A DNA stretch of 64,000 nt from Chitinophagaceae bacterium (lineage in GTDB: Bacteria; Bacteroidota; Bacteroidia; Chitinophagales; Chitinophagaceae), in contig JALNZE010000012.1 in assembly GCA_023229465.1 (NCBI GenBank), positions 1-64,000 on the forward strand. Reading direction: 5' to 3'. Under the pieces are notes generated by a model, which ran no database searches, was not told the origin of the DNA, and worked only from the letters and a program-made list of their open reading frames with translations. Positions 9,141-16,936 of this stretch are shown here, in pieces. Each line of letters begins with the position of its first letter. The stretch's first letter is position 1. Made by a program: the position numbers and the translations under genes.

Positions 9141-10545
9141 TTACTGAATCGAATATTTTTTTTGAACTAAAACCGATACCCTCTTTAAATACGATTTCCA
9201 TTCTCCTGATATTCGTAATATCCTTTTCCAAGTCACCATCAATCAGTACCATATCCGCTATTTTACCCACTTCTATACTGCCTGTTTCATTGGCAATGTC
9301 AAGATACATAGCGCCATTTAATGTTGAAATTTTGATGGCTTCCGTTATGGTGAAGCCTGTTTCTACCAGTAGCTCTATCATGCGTTGATTAGCATATCCT
9401 GCAATGGTTCTTCCGGCGCCTGTCGGATCGGTACCCACTACTAATTTTCCTCCCATTGCATAAAATTTCCTTATTCTGTTCATTTCTTTTGTAAATAAAC
9501 GTGCCGATACAGAATCTTTATTCACAAGGGCATCATAAATACCCTGGATCTGTTCTTTTAAGAAGGGAGCCAGTGCCACAATGCCACCCCCCGGTATCAC
9601 TTCCCTTTTGGTGAAGGGTTCAAAAACAGTAGGGGTATAGGTAATTGTAATATTCTTTTGAATAAGGTATTGCATTAATTCCAATAGTTCAGGGCTGTTA
9701 TCATCCAGGTCAGATAAGGATTGACGGATATTCCCGTTATTGCATTCATTCTCTTTTTTATTTTTGATGAAATCGGAACTGGCCATAAAGCCATGTTCAA
9801 GATTATCAATGCCAAGACCGGCCGCTTCCCGGTAAGTAATGGAACATAAATGCCCGGTAGCTTTTATATGCCTGGCATGTGCGGCTTTGATGACCCTGCT
9901 CATATCATCCTTTGTAATGTTATTATATAATTTTACGGATGTAACGCCTTTATCAACCCAATAGTCCACCATTCTTTCAGGGCTCTCATTTCCATACAAT
10001 GATTGTATCTGGGGTATAAAACCTTCTCTTTCGATATGCGGGGTAGATACATCTATTTTCGGCCCCGTCATCTTACCCTGGTTAATGAGGTTCTTAACAT
10101 TCAGGTCAGCGTTTGCTTCAATACTGCCCGCGGTTCTCATAGTGGTTACCCCGCCGGCCAGGTACATTTTGGGAAATGTATTAGTCATGTGTACGGCTTT
10201 GTAAGCTCCTTCAAATGGTTTGGCATAAAACAAATGCTCGTGAAGCATGATTAACCCGGGTATGACTGTTTTTCCCGAACCATTAATTATTATAGCATTG
10301 TTGGGAATAAAAATTTTACCTGACGGACCCATTGCCTGTATCCGGTTTTTAACAAGCACAATATCCTGGTTAGTGAGGGATGGCTTGCCCGTGCCATCTA
10401 TGATTTTGACCTGTGTAATTGCGACAATAGAATCCTGCACCTCAATAAATTGTTTTACTGATGCAGAGAAAACCTGTCCCTGTATTTTTTGATGGCCCGC
10501 TATCAGAATGACTGCGGAAAGTATTAGTGTTTTAATGAAACGCAT
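9118..10545 (-). CDS. Secreted amidohydrolase (imidazolonepropionase-like)
   Basis: A 475-residue metal-dependent hydrolase. A signal peptide (~24 residues, ending IQGQ) sends it out of the cytoplasm. The metal site motif HEHLF lies in VIPGLIMLHEHLF. A lysine in SVKLYNN is the likely carbamylated ligand, ATGHL gives another His, and GTDP supplies the catalytic Asp. The C-terminal EVGKIADMVLIDGD is the standard end of the amidohydrolase beta domain. Related enzymes hydrolyse cyclic amides, dipeptides (Xaa-Pro dipeptidase-like) or organophosphates, so the substrate is open. The neighbouring cupin, nitrilase and alpha/beta hydrolase genes share its strand. Confidence 0.88.
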   Translation of the reverse strand: MRFIKTLILSAVILIAGHQKIQGQVFSASVKQFIEVQDSIVAITQVKIIDGTGKPSLTNQDIVLVKNRIQAMGPSGKIFIPNNAIIINGSGKTVIPGLIMLHEHLFYAKPFEGAYKAVHMTNTFPKMYLAGGVTTMRTAGSIEANADLNVKNLINQGKMTGPKIDVSTPHIEREGFIPQIQSLYGNESPERMVDYWVDKGVTSVKLYNNITKDDMSRVIKAAHARHIKATGHLCSITYREAAGLGIDNLEHGFMASSDFIKNKKENECNNGNIRQSLSDLDDNSPELLELMQYLIQKNITITYTPTVFEPFTKREVIPGGGIVALAPFLKEQIQGIYDALVNKDSVSARLFTKEMNRIRKFYAMGGKLVVGTDPTGAGRTIAGYANQRMIELLVETGFTITEAIKISTLNGAMYLDIANETGSIEVGKIADMVLIDGDLEKDITNIRRMEIVFKEGIGFSSKKIFDSVKGKLGLD

Positions 10546-10612
10546 ATTGCATTTTTTAGTAGTCAGTAATTGAGTACAAGGTTCAAGATATTGTTGCAGT
10601 GTCTTTTATCCA

Positions 10613-11167
10613 CTAAAATTTCAGGGGTGGACCAACGACTTCCATCCCATGGGTTTTCCATAATTCTTTTAAAACTTCTGCTTGATTCTTAGGAATGTTC
10701 TTGCCAAGTTTGGCCATTTCCTTAAAAAAGTCTTCCATAGAACCTGCTGGCTGAAAAAGCACAAGCATTTGGGCCTCTCCTTCGCTTGTTTTTGCAAAAG
10801 CATGCGCGATTGTTCTCGGAGCAAAGGCAGAATCACCTGCTTTCAGATTAAGTGTTTCCTCCCCAACTTTGACAATAAATTCTCCCTTGATTATGTAAAA
10901 CCATTCATCCTGGTGATGATGTATATGAAGTGCCGGCCCACCTTTTTCTTGCCGGATGGTATCATACACACATAGATCGCCATTTGTGTCTTTGGCGGAA
11001 ATTTTACAATCGAATTGCCCTCCCATAATGAGGAGTTCTTCCTGAAAGCGGTCTTTCCCTTTTTCAACCTTAATTCCTTTCCGGGGCCTGTTTTTTTGGG
11101 TAGTTTGAGCGGTAGTCATCAATGCAGATGCAACCAGTGGGAATTGAAGGAATAAACGACGTTTCAT
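10613..11167 (-). CDS. Secreted cupin-domain protein
   Basis: A 184-residue protein with a short N-terminal export sequence (MKRRLFLQFPLVASALMTTAQ), a possible Tat-like or Sec signal. The cupin core has the metal ligands in HIHHHQDEWFYIIKGE and the second motif in PRTIAHAFAKT. The last 45 residues are helical. Cupins of this type include quercetinase-like dioxygenases and non-enzymatic sensors; nothing here tells them apart. It lies 67 nt upstream of the amidohydrolase gene on the same strand. Confidence 0.85.
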   Translation of the reverse strand: MKRRLFLQFPLVASALMTTAQTTQKNRPRKGIKVEKGKDRFQEELLIMGGQFDCKISAKDTNGDLCVYDTIRQEKGGPALHIHHHQDEWFYIIKGEFIVKVGEETLNLKAGDSAFAPRTIAHAFAKTSEGEAQMLVLFQPAGSMEDFFKEMAKLGKNIPKNQAEVLKELWKTHGMEVVGPPLKF

Positions 11168-11252
11168 ATATAAATTTTGCAGTTAAGAGTTGATACATGT
11201 TTGTTCATTGCAGCCAATATTCAGGGCTTTAAGCAGTTGGTGAAATCTAATA

Positions 11253-12179
11253 TCAGTATTTAAGCATATCCGGTTGATCCTTAGTGTTCAAGATAAAAAC
11301 ATCTTCACGGTTATAGTGTCCAGTCACATCAAAATCCATTTTACTGCGAATTATTTCATCTAAATCAACATCAGCAGTAAGCATACCCTCGGCATTATAT
11401 AACGGTCCGGCTAGTACTTTGCCCAAAGGCGAAACAATAACACTTCCTCCTCTGCTTAACACTTCTGGTCTGTCGGCAGCGAGTTCATTTTGTAAGTGTT
11501 TGGGATAATCACTTTTTGTGAAGTACTGATTGCATCCTATTACATAACATCTGCCCTCACAGGCAATATGTATCATACTGGCATTCCAGCTATCACGTGC
11601 ATCGGCAGTTGGCGCAAGATAAATTTCTATCCCTTTTTTATACATAGCCATTCTCGCTAAGGGCATATAATTTTCCCAGCATATTAAGCCACCCAACTTA
11701 CCAATCGCTGTATCAAATGATACTAGTGTACTTCCATCACCTTCTCCCCACACCAGTCTTTCGGCAGCAGTTGGTTTTAGCTTGCGGTGTTTCCCCATCA
11801 GTTGACCTTCCTGACTAAAATAGAGCATGGTGCAATACAAGGTTTTACTCACCAAATCGCGTTCCGTCACACCCATCATGATATACATCTCGTGTTCTTT
11901 GGCAAGTGAAGCTAAAGTATTAGTTTCTTTTCCTGGTACTTCCACGCTGTTTTCCCAATATTCTTTGAATTGGTCTCTGCCAGCTTCTGTTCTGCTACCT
12001 ACCACAGTGCCAAAACCCAAACCCGCAGGATAAGCAGGAATAAAACTCTCAGGAAAAACCAAAAGCTTAACATGCTCTTTGGCAGCTTCTTGAATAAGCT
12101 TTTCGGCCTTTGCCAAAGTTTTTGCCTTATCGAAAATCACAGGAGTGGCCTGCACACAGGCTATTTTAAATTTTCTCAT
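11253..12179 (-). CDS. Nitrilase (carbon-nitrogen hydrolase family)
   Basis: A 308-residue enzyme predicted to hydrolyse a nitrile to acid and ammonia. The catalytic triad is visible: Glu44 in FPESFIPAYP, Lys133 in GKHRKLKPTAAER and Cys167 in GGLICWENYMPL. The ERLVWGEGDGS segment is typical of true nitrilases (branch 1), not amidases, so an aliphatic or aromatic nitrile is the likely substrate. No signal peptide is present, so it acts in the cytoplasm. It is flanked on the same strand by a cupin and an alpha/beta hydrolase, which could be a small catabolic group. Confidence 0.9.
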   Translation of the reverse strand: MRKFKIACVQATPVIFDKAKTLAKAEKLIQEAAKEHVKLLVFPESFIPAYPAGLGFGTVVGSRTEAGRDQFKEYWENSVEVPGKETNTLASLAKEHEMYIMMGVTERDLVSKTLYCTMLYFSQEGQLMGKHRKLKPTAAERLVWGEGDGSTLVSFDTAIGKLGGLICWENYMPLARMAMYKKGIEIYLAPTADARDSWNASMIHIACEGRCYVIGCNQYFTKSDYPKHLQNELAADRPEVLSRGGSVIVSPLGKVLAGPLYNAEGMLTADVDLDEIIRSKMDFDVTGHYNREDVFILNTKDQPDMLKY

Positions 12180-12215
12180 ATTTCTGAATTTTGAGTTTGA
12201 TAGTTATTATCTAAT

Positions 12216-12884
12216 TTATTGGGTAACAAATTCTATAATATGGTTAATCAAATCGGCCGAATGTTCAGAACTGAATAGATTCTGGGCATGGGAATTTCCT
12301 TGATAAGTTTTTAAGCTTTTTGGACTATTTGAATTTTCGTAAACATTAATTACTCCATTATAAAACCTATCCTCAAGAGCAACAACAAATAGTTTTTGGA
12401 TGGAAGAAGACATAACAGCGGGACCCCCTGCCGGAGCAAGCAGGACTACTTTTTTGACACCGGGCTGCTCAAGTCCATCAAGTGCCATAAGTACCGCTGC
12501 CCCTCCCATACTGGCGCCAATGATATAAATTTCAGATAAGTTTTGTTGAACTGCATAATCAATTGCACCTAAAATGTCAAGTGATCTTTTATTGGTACTG
12601 CCGGCTTTGCTTTTTCCGTAACCCCTGAAATCAATGGATAGTGAAGATATTCCTATTGACTTAAATTTTTCAGCAAGAAAATACCAACTTTCTTTGTTGA
12701 ACACGGCACCATGTGCAAAAATCACCACTTTATCTGTACCTGCATCAAAATATGCCGCCTCAATTTGCCCCTGATCTGAGGTGGGGTATTGTATTAGTTT
12801 GAAACTTTCCTGTGAAAAAGTTGGCACTGATTTGCACAAAATCAGCATGACAATTATTAAATAATTAATTCGAACCTGATTCAT
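12216..12884 (-). CDS. Secreted alpha/beta hydrolase
   Basis: About 222 residues from the ATG at 12884 (MNQVRINYLIIVMLILCKS), chosen because it begins a clear signal peptide; the frame extends 12 codons further upstream. The fold markers are FAHGAVFN (oxyanion region), DFRGYGKSKAG, the nucleophile elbow GASMGGAA with its Ser, and a C-terminal GNSHAQNLF that supplies the His. Substrate unknown. It lies 36 nt upstream of the nitrilase gene on the same strand. Confidence 0.85.
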   Translation of the reverse strand: MNQVRINYLIIVMLILCKSVPTFSQESFKLIQYPTSDQGQIEAAYFDAGTDKVVIFAHGAVFNKESWYFLAEKFKSIGISSLSIDFRGYGKSKAGSTNKRSLDILGAIDYAVQQNLSEIYIIGASMGGAAVLMALDGLEQPGVKKVVLLAPAGGPAVMSSSIQKLFVVALEDRFYNGVINVYENSNSPKSLKTYQGNSHAQNLFSSEHSADLINHIIEFVTQ

Positions 12885-13003
12885 GATTTTTGAAGAATTA
12901 AAGCTACTCCTACGAACCAACTAGTATATGAATGATTTATTACATTCCAGCCTATTCCACGACTGTTAGCATATTCGATTGCGCAGTTGCCTGGTGTTTC
13001 AAT

Positions 13004-13693
13004 TTATGGGGATAATCGTTGTTTTGCCCAGCTATTATCTTTTTCAAGTTTATACTGAATCCGGTCGTGTAATCTATTTGCTCTTCCTTGCCAGAATTCC
13101 ATAAGAACCGGCGATAAACAAAATCCTCCCCAATGATCGGGTCGCGGAACGGGTTTACCTTGAAATTGTTTTTCTATTTCGTCAACTTTCTTTTCCAACG
13201 ATAGTCTGTCTGTTACGGGTTTGCTTTGAGATGAAACCCAGGCGCTGATTTGACTTCCCCTTGGTCTGCTGTTAAAATAATTGTCTGATTCTATGGACGA
13301 AACAGGTTGAACAGTTCCCTCGATTCTAACTTGTTTATATAATTCCAGCCACAAAAAGGTCATAGCGGCAAAACTGTTTTCGGTTAATTCATTTCCTTTC
13401 CTGCTGTTATAGTTTGTAAAAAAGATAAATCCTCTTTCATCAAATCCCTTTAAAAGCATTATCCTGCCAGATGGCTTTCCGTTAGCCGTTGCAGTGGATA
13501 GGTGCATTACATTCGGCTCGTTTAATTTATTGTCAACTGCTTCCTTGAACCAATCTTCAAACTGGTCAATTGGATTGCTTTTCAGGTCAGCTTCATTGAT
13601 GCCATTAGAGATATATTCGTTTCTGAAATTAGAAACCAATTGCCGGATAGATTTTGTCCGAAAGTGAGTAGTAATCGTTTTTAATAATTTCAT
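13004..13693 (-). CDS. pdxH: Pyridoxamine 5'-phosphate oxidase
   Basis: FMN-dependent enzyme that converts pyridoxine or pyridoxamine phosphate to pyridoxal phosphate. At 229 residues it is slightly longer than the usual ~215. Visible motifs are GRIMLLKGFDERGFIFFTNY (FMN binding), SRKGNEL, WLELYKQVRIEG, SRPRGSQISAWVS and the C-terminal WGGFCLSP and EFWQGRANRLHDR. The extra residues are an N-terminal extension (KLLKTITTHFRTKS). It is the last intact ordinary gene before the decayed mobile zone. Confidence 0.95.
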   Translation of the reverse strand: MKLLKTITTHFRTKSIRQLVSNFRNEYISNGINEADLKSNPIDQFEDWFKEAVDNKLNEPNVMHLSTATANGKPSGRIMLLKGFDERGFIFFTNYNSRKGNELTENSFAAMTFLWLELYKQVRIEGTVQPVSSIESDNYFNSRPRGSQISAWVSSQSKPVTDRLSLEKKVDEIEKQFQGKPVPRPDHWGGFCLSPVLMEFWQGRANRLHDRIQYKLEKDNSWAKQRLSP

Positions 13694-13773
13694 TTAGCAA
13701 AGAATGTGGTAAAATGTAAAAATTATTATCATAAGCCTTACTGTTTTTATCGTAAGGTTGTATTGGATACCCG

Positions 13774-13855
13774 CCTGCCCTGACGTACGGAAGGGTACAG
13801 CGGCGTGAAAGGCGCTCCTCACCGCTTACAAGCTGTGAGGCCGTCTACCCGATTG
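13774..13855 (+). mobile_element. 3'-terminal fragment of a group II intron
   Basis: The sequence CCTGCCCTGACGTACGG... (13774-13807) matches the piece after the intron-encoded ORF at 14946-14979 with three mismatches in 34. It continues as GTGAAAGGCGCTCC, a short stem, and GGCCGTCTACCCGATT. The ending CTACCCGAT fits the 3' end seen in many bacterial group II introns (CTACYCGAT). No reverse-transcriptase gene lies directly upstream of this copy, so it is a severed remnant. Confidence 0.6.
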
Positions 13856-13880
13856 GGCGTATTTGCTCAATCGGGTAGAC
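13843..13880. repeat. Perfect 13-bp inverted repeat at the intron end
   Basis: GTCTACCCGATTG (13843-13855) pairs perfectly with CAATCGGGTAGAC (13868-13880), with three more pairs inside (GGC/GCT, one G-T). On the plus strand it is followed by AATTTTTTAT, so it could act as a terminator. The right arm codes for the last residues of the broken ParE on the minus strand. Confidence 0.8.
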
Positions 13881-14169
13881 AATTTTTTATATCCATTCGT
13901 TCATGTAGTATCCTGACAATCTCGATTTCATCATTTGAAATTTTATAAAAGATCAGATGGAACTTAACCTTTGATGCCCGGTATCCTTTACGTACATACT
14001 CTATAGATTTACCAGCATTTTCGTTCTCGCAGATGTAAGCTATTTCGTCAAATATTAATGTATAGTAGCGATCAGCTTGTTCAACAGACCACTTTTCAAC
14101 AGTATAAAGCCATATTTCCTCAAGATCAGAAACCGCTTTTTTACTGATAATGTAAGTTCAGTTTTTCAT
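13867..14169 (-). pseudogene. parE: ParE/RelE-type toxin with an in-frame TGA at codon 4
   Basis: The ATG overlaps the antitoxin stop (ATGA), the classic arrangement for a toxin downstream of parD. Codons 1-3 are Met-Lys-Asn, codon 4 is TGA (14158-14160), and the frame then runs uninterrupted for 96 codons. The translation contains YIISKKAVSDLEEIWLYTVE, WSVEQADRYY, GKSIEYVRKGYRASKVKFHL and EIEIVRILHERMDI, an intact ParE fold. No ATG, GTG or TTG offers a start after the stop. The toxin is therefore probably silenced, unless a rare start (ATT) is used. The last codons read through the intron-end inverted repeat. Confidence 0.75.
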
Positions 14170-14408
14170 ATAAACTTACTATGCAGTTTCTTTAAGTGTG
14201 TTTTGGGGTTGAAATTCTTTTCATATCCGCTTTTTTCACCCTGAAGGAGTGACTTATTAAGATCTTTTTTCTTTCCCTCTTCATTTTGCAAAAGTCTTAA
14301 AGCTGTTCGTATTACTTCACTTGCTGAGTTATATCTGCCAGATAATACTTCACTTGAAATAAATTCTTCGAAGTGATTTCCTAATAAAATGGATGTATTT
14401 CTGCTCAT
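14166..14408 (-). CDS. parD: ParD-type ribbon-helix-helix antitoxin
   Basis: An 80-residue protein. The N-terminal half (TSILLGNHFEEFISSEV, then GRYNSASEVIRTALRLLQ) is the ribbon-helix-helix DNA-binding fold of ParD antitoxins, with the SASEVIRTALRLL helix clear. The charged C-terminal half (EKNFNPKTHLKKLHSKF) would wrap the toxin. Its stop overlaps the toxin start. With the toxin damaged, the antitoxin may persist as an orphan repressor of its own promoter. Confidence 0.88.
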   Translation of the reverse strand: MSRNTSILLGNHFEEFISSEVLSGRYNSASEVIRTALRLLQNEEGKKKDLNKSLLQGEKSGYEKNFNPKTHLKKLHSKFI

Positions 14409-14637
14409 ATTTTTTTATGAAGATACCAATTATTGGTATTTAATCCAAAAATTAACTTGAGAATTCAGGGCTAAGCGAATCCCTTTTAAGGGAAGGGTAT
14501 TTCTTTAAAAGTGGCTTTACCGCAGTGATAAAGCTTTTGGCAACGCGAATTGCCACACTCACTTCAAAAACTCTTTAAGAGTTTACAATTTGTGACCGGC
14601 CTTTTTGGCCATTTTCACCTCTTGAAGCCCTTTATGG

Positions 14638-14960
14638 CAAGTATTAGCGGCAAGCTCCGTGACATAGATGGCTGGTTGCGAAACCGCTTACGCTATTGCA
14701 TCTGGACTGACTGGAAGAAACCTGAGCGAAAGCGTAAAAACCTTATCAGTTTGGGTGCCGACCAGCATCATGCCTATGTATGGAGCAGAACAAGAAAGGG
14801 AGGATGGGCAATTGCCCAATCACCCATACTGGGAACAACGGTAACCCTTAAACGTTTGCAACAAAGAGGTTATGAATCCATGCTCGAATACTACGTAAAA
14901 GTAGCTCCACAGCTTAATGAACCGCCGTATGCGAGGCCCGCCTGGCCTGCCCTGACGTAA
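14638..14960 (+). pseudogene. ltrA: Truncated group II intron reverse transcriptase/maturase (C-terminal part)
   Basis: Only the last ~107 residues of an intron-encoded protein remain. DIDGWLRNRLRYCIW, WKKPERKRKNLISLG, YVWSRTRKGGWAIAQSPIL and LKRLQQRGYESMLEYY are the hallmark group II intron maturase (GIIM) domain. The reverse-transcriptase domain that should precede it is missing. The open frame extends upstream to 14550, but that part shows no resemblance. The C-terminal NEPPYARP runs into intron RNA sequence, as usual for these elements. The protein would lack polymerase activity. Confidence 0.85.
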
Positions 14961-14979
14961 GGAAGGGTACAGTGGTGTG
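14946..14979 (+). repeat. Second copy of the intron post-ORF segment
   Basis: A 34-nt segment nearly identical (31/34) to 13774-13807. It lies at the end of the truncated maturase frame and in the intron RNA domain that follows it. The two copies are in the same orientation, 1.17 kb apart, with the ParDE genes between them. Confidence 0.8.
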
Positions 14980-15021
14980 TTTGGTGAGGAACAAGCCAAT
15001 CTCAATTCCCCATCTCATTAT

Positions 15022-15087
15022 CTGGCACAGTTCTCCCGGCTTATTTGCCGCAGGCGTAAAAGAAATAAGACGGGTGTACTGTGCCGG
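15022..15087 (+). repeat. Long imperfect stem-loop, 66 nt
   Basis: CTGGCACAGT (15022-15031) pairs with ACTGTGCCGG (15078-15087). CCCG (15035-15038) pairs with CGGG (15071-15074), and CTTATT (15040-15045) with AATAAG (15064-15069), leaving a loop of ~18 nt. GTCTTTTG follows. It could be intron RNA, a terminator or a small palindromic mobile element. Confidence 0.55.
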
Positions 15088-15126
15088 GTCTTTTGTAATA
15101 TGCTTCTATATAAAAATCCTATACAC

Positions 15127-15149
15127 TTCCGTTAGGGATTGCAACGGAA
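15127..15149 (+). repeat. 7-bp hairpin in the leader region of the tauE operon
   Basis: TTCCGTT (15127-15133) and AACGGAA (15143-15149) form a perfect stem. Together with the following AAAGCCCGACC text it resembles a dispersed intergenic repeat, but only one copy is in this window. The rest of 15088-15258 shows nothing else I can support. Confidence 0.35.
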
Positions 15150-15258
15150 ATCCTTCTGATAAGAAGATTGAAGTGAAAAGCCCGACCAGAGGGAACGGCA
15201 TCGTATATCTAAGTATTTTTTCTTTTTCGCAATTATACTCAATCACATCCTCACCAAT

Positions 15259-15302
15259 GTAACCTTTGTTACCATCCGCCAAAATTCTTAATAACATCTT
15301 TG
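15259..15302 (+). promoter_or_regulatory. Activator palindrome plus -7 box of the tauE operon
   Basis: The palindrome GTAACCTTTGTTAC (15259-15272) is followed exactly 30 nt later by the end of a -7-like element, CATCTTTG (15295-15302). With the -7 box ending a few bases before the transcript, the palindrome centre falls near -41.5, the position used by Crp/Fnr-type class II activators. The same arrangement occurs at 16966 and 18869. Confidence 0.8.
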
Positions 15303-15325
15303 CACCCACTAAAAAGAAAGATGTT

Positions 15326-16144
15326 ATGGAAATATTAGGCTACGTTTTGGCGGCAATTGTAGGTATATCGCTTGGATTAATTGGTAGTGGTGGCTCTATT
15401 TTAACTGTACCCATTTTGGTATATGTAATGGCTGTAAACCCTGTACTGGCTACGGCCTATTCGTTGTTCATTGTAGGTTCAACTGCATTGGTTGGTGGTG
15501 TACAAAGTGCCATTCAAAAAAAGGTAGATTTTAAAACCGTTCTCATTTTTGGTATCCCCTCTATTGCGGCAGTATATGCCACCCGTATGTGGCTTGTGCC
15601 GTTAATTCCAAAAGAACTGTTCTCTATAGGGGCATTGGTTATTACAAAGCCAATAGCATTAATGTTATTGTTTGCTGTGGTTATGATTCTTGCTTCTATC
15701 AGTATGATAAAATCGGGTAAAAAGAAAGATGAAGTTGATGAAAATGCGCCAATGAGATATAATTATCGCATGATATTGCTGGAAGGTGCGGTAGTGGGAT
15801 TACTTACCGGCTTGGTAGGTGCAGGTGGTGGCTTTCTTATTATCCCAGCATTGGTAATACTTGCCCGTATGCCCATGAAGTTGGCAGTAGGCACATCGTT
15901 ATTTATCATAACAGCAAAATCGTTAATAGGGTTTATTGGGGACTTACAAGGCAGCCAGATTATTGACTGGAAACTGCTTGGCAGTTTTACAGGCTTTGCA
16001 GTAGTGGGTATTTTTATAGGTATCTATCTATCTAAAAAAATATCCGGCGATAAATTAAAAAAAGCTTTTGGCTGGTTTGTATTAGTGATGGGCATTTACA
16101 TCATTATAAAAGAAATCTTCTTTCCAACCGGTGGAGAGCATTAA
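15326..16144 (+). CDS. TauE/SafE family sulfite/anion exporter
   Basis: A 272-residue membrane protein with about eight transmembrane helices and two internal repeats. The repeats carry the family motifs GLIGSGGSILTVPILVY and GLVGAGGGFLIIPALV. The start at 15326 is chosen because the promoter box ends at 15302 and the longer frame (from 15266) would begin inside the operator. TauE/SafE proteins export sulfite or sulfonates; with a persulfide dioxygenase encoded next door, sulfite export is the likely job. It is the first gene of the first sulfur unit. Confidence 0.9.
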   Translation: MEILGYVLAAIVGISLGLIGSGGSILTVPILVYVMAVNPVLATAYSLFIVGSTALVGGVQSAIQKKVDFKTVLIFGIPSIAAVYATRMWLVPLIPKELFSIGALVITKPIALMLLFAVVMILASISMIKSGKKKDEVDENAPMRYNYRMILLEGAVVGLLTGLVGAGGGFLIIPALVILARMPMKLAVGTSLFIITAKSLIGFIGDLQGSQIIDWKLLGSFTGFAVVGIFIGIYLSKKISGDKLKKAFGWFVLVMGIYIIIKEIFFPTGGEH

Positions 16145-16153
16145 TAATATAGT

Positions 16154-16345
16154 GTGCACAATAACTGTTGTATAAAGTTAAACGAAGCGGTAAAGACTGG
16201 TTTGCATCAATTCCTGTTATTGGATATTCGTAACCAGACGCAATTTTCAATCCGTCATTTACCGGGTGCTGTTAATATTCCTTTTGAATGGCTTAGGCAA
16301 CAATGCCAAGAATTGGCGACAAAGCACCGGATTTTGAAGCAGTAA
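16154..16345 (+). pseudogene. Rhodanese N-terminal fragment
   Basis: Starts at a GTG. LLLDIRNQTQFSIRHLPGAVNIPFEWL is the N-terminal half of a rhodanese domain. The second half, with the active-site cysteine loop, is absent. From about 16303 the DNA is already the 5' end of the peroxiredoxin gene in another frame, so the last residues (ATKHRILKQ) are not rhodanese. A deletion has probably joined the two genes. A one-domain rhodanese without its Cys loop cannot transfer sulfur. Confidence 0.65.
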
Positions 16346-16776
16346 CTACTACTGGCAAACTAAAGTTTTCAGATTACAATAAAGGAAACTGAGTAGTATT
16401 TTTTTCTCACCCGGCAGATTTTACACCAGTGTGTACCACAGAAATGAGTGGCTTTACAATGGAAAAGGAATTTTTTGCTGAGCATAATATAAAGCTGATG
16501 GGTTTAAGTATTGACAGTATCCATTCCCATATTGCCTGGGTAAATGCCGTGCATGAAAAAACAGGTATACTGTTTGAATTTCCTATTGTTGCAGATATTG
16601 ACATGAGTGTATCGAAACTTTATGGTATGTTGCAACCCGGCGAAAGCGAAACTGCAGCAGTAAGGGCTGTGTTTATTATGGACCCGGAAGGAAAGGTTCG
16701 TTTAATAATGTACTACCCATTGAATGTGGGTAGAAATATGGCGGAAATTAAACGTTCACATCGTTATAAAGCATAA
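16303..16776 (+). pseudogene. 1-Cys-type peroxiredoxin with an internal TGA and lost C-terminus
   Basis: The frame reads MPRIGDKAPDFEAVTTTGKL, reaches TGA at codon 30 (16390-16392), then continues with VVFFSHPADFTPVCTTEMSG, the peroxidatic-cysteine motif. In this family the residue at the TGA is a conserved Trp (G-x-W-x-V-x-F-S-H-P), so one G-to-A change made TGG into TGA. The 3' end is also wrong: after NVGRNMAEIKRS the sequence becomes HRYKA and stops, instead of the helical C-terminal domain that brings the family to ~210 residues. The gene is best seen as inactive. Confidence 0.8.
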
Positions 16777-16854
16777 TACAAAAGGGGGCTGGATAGTCAA
16801 GAGTGGTTATGTATGTCCTACTACCTTGTTGTTGAATTGAATTGCGCTTTTTTG

Positions 16855-16890
16855 AAATAGCTCCGGAAATTAACCGGGGCTATTTGTTTG
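16855..16890 (+). terminator. Terminator of the tauE unit
   Basis: AAATAGCTCCGG (16855-16866) pairs with CCGGGGCTATTT (16874-16885) with a single T-G wobble and a 7-nt loop. GTTTGT follows. It closes the tauE-peroxiredoxin transcript 80 nt after the last stop. Confidence 0.75.
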
Positions 16891-16936
16891 TACCCCAAAT
16901 TATGGCTTTTAGCATCTGCCGATATAAAAGCCTGAA

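Noticed and set aside
15106..15309. Minus-strand 67-codon frame upstream of tauE
   Set aside because: It overlaps the operator and promoter, starts at GTG and has no recognisable domain.
16390..16392. TGA as selenocysteine in the peroxiredoxin
   Set aside because: The position is a conserved Trp, not the catalytic Cys, and the 3' end is also broken.
13867..16776. TGA read as tryptophan (alternative code)
   Set aside because: Two frames have TGA where a residue is expected, but many intact genes here end in TGA (for example cphB, parD, the 20267 rhodanese), so the standard code applies.
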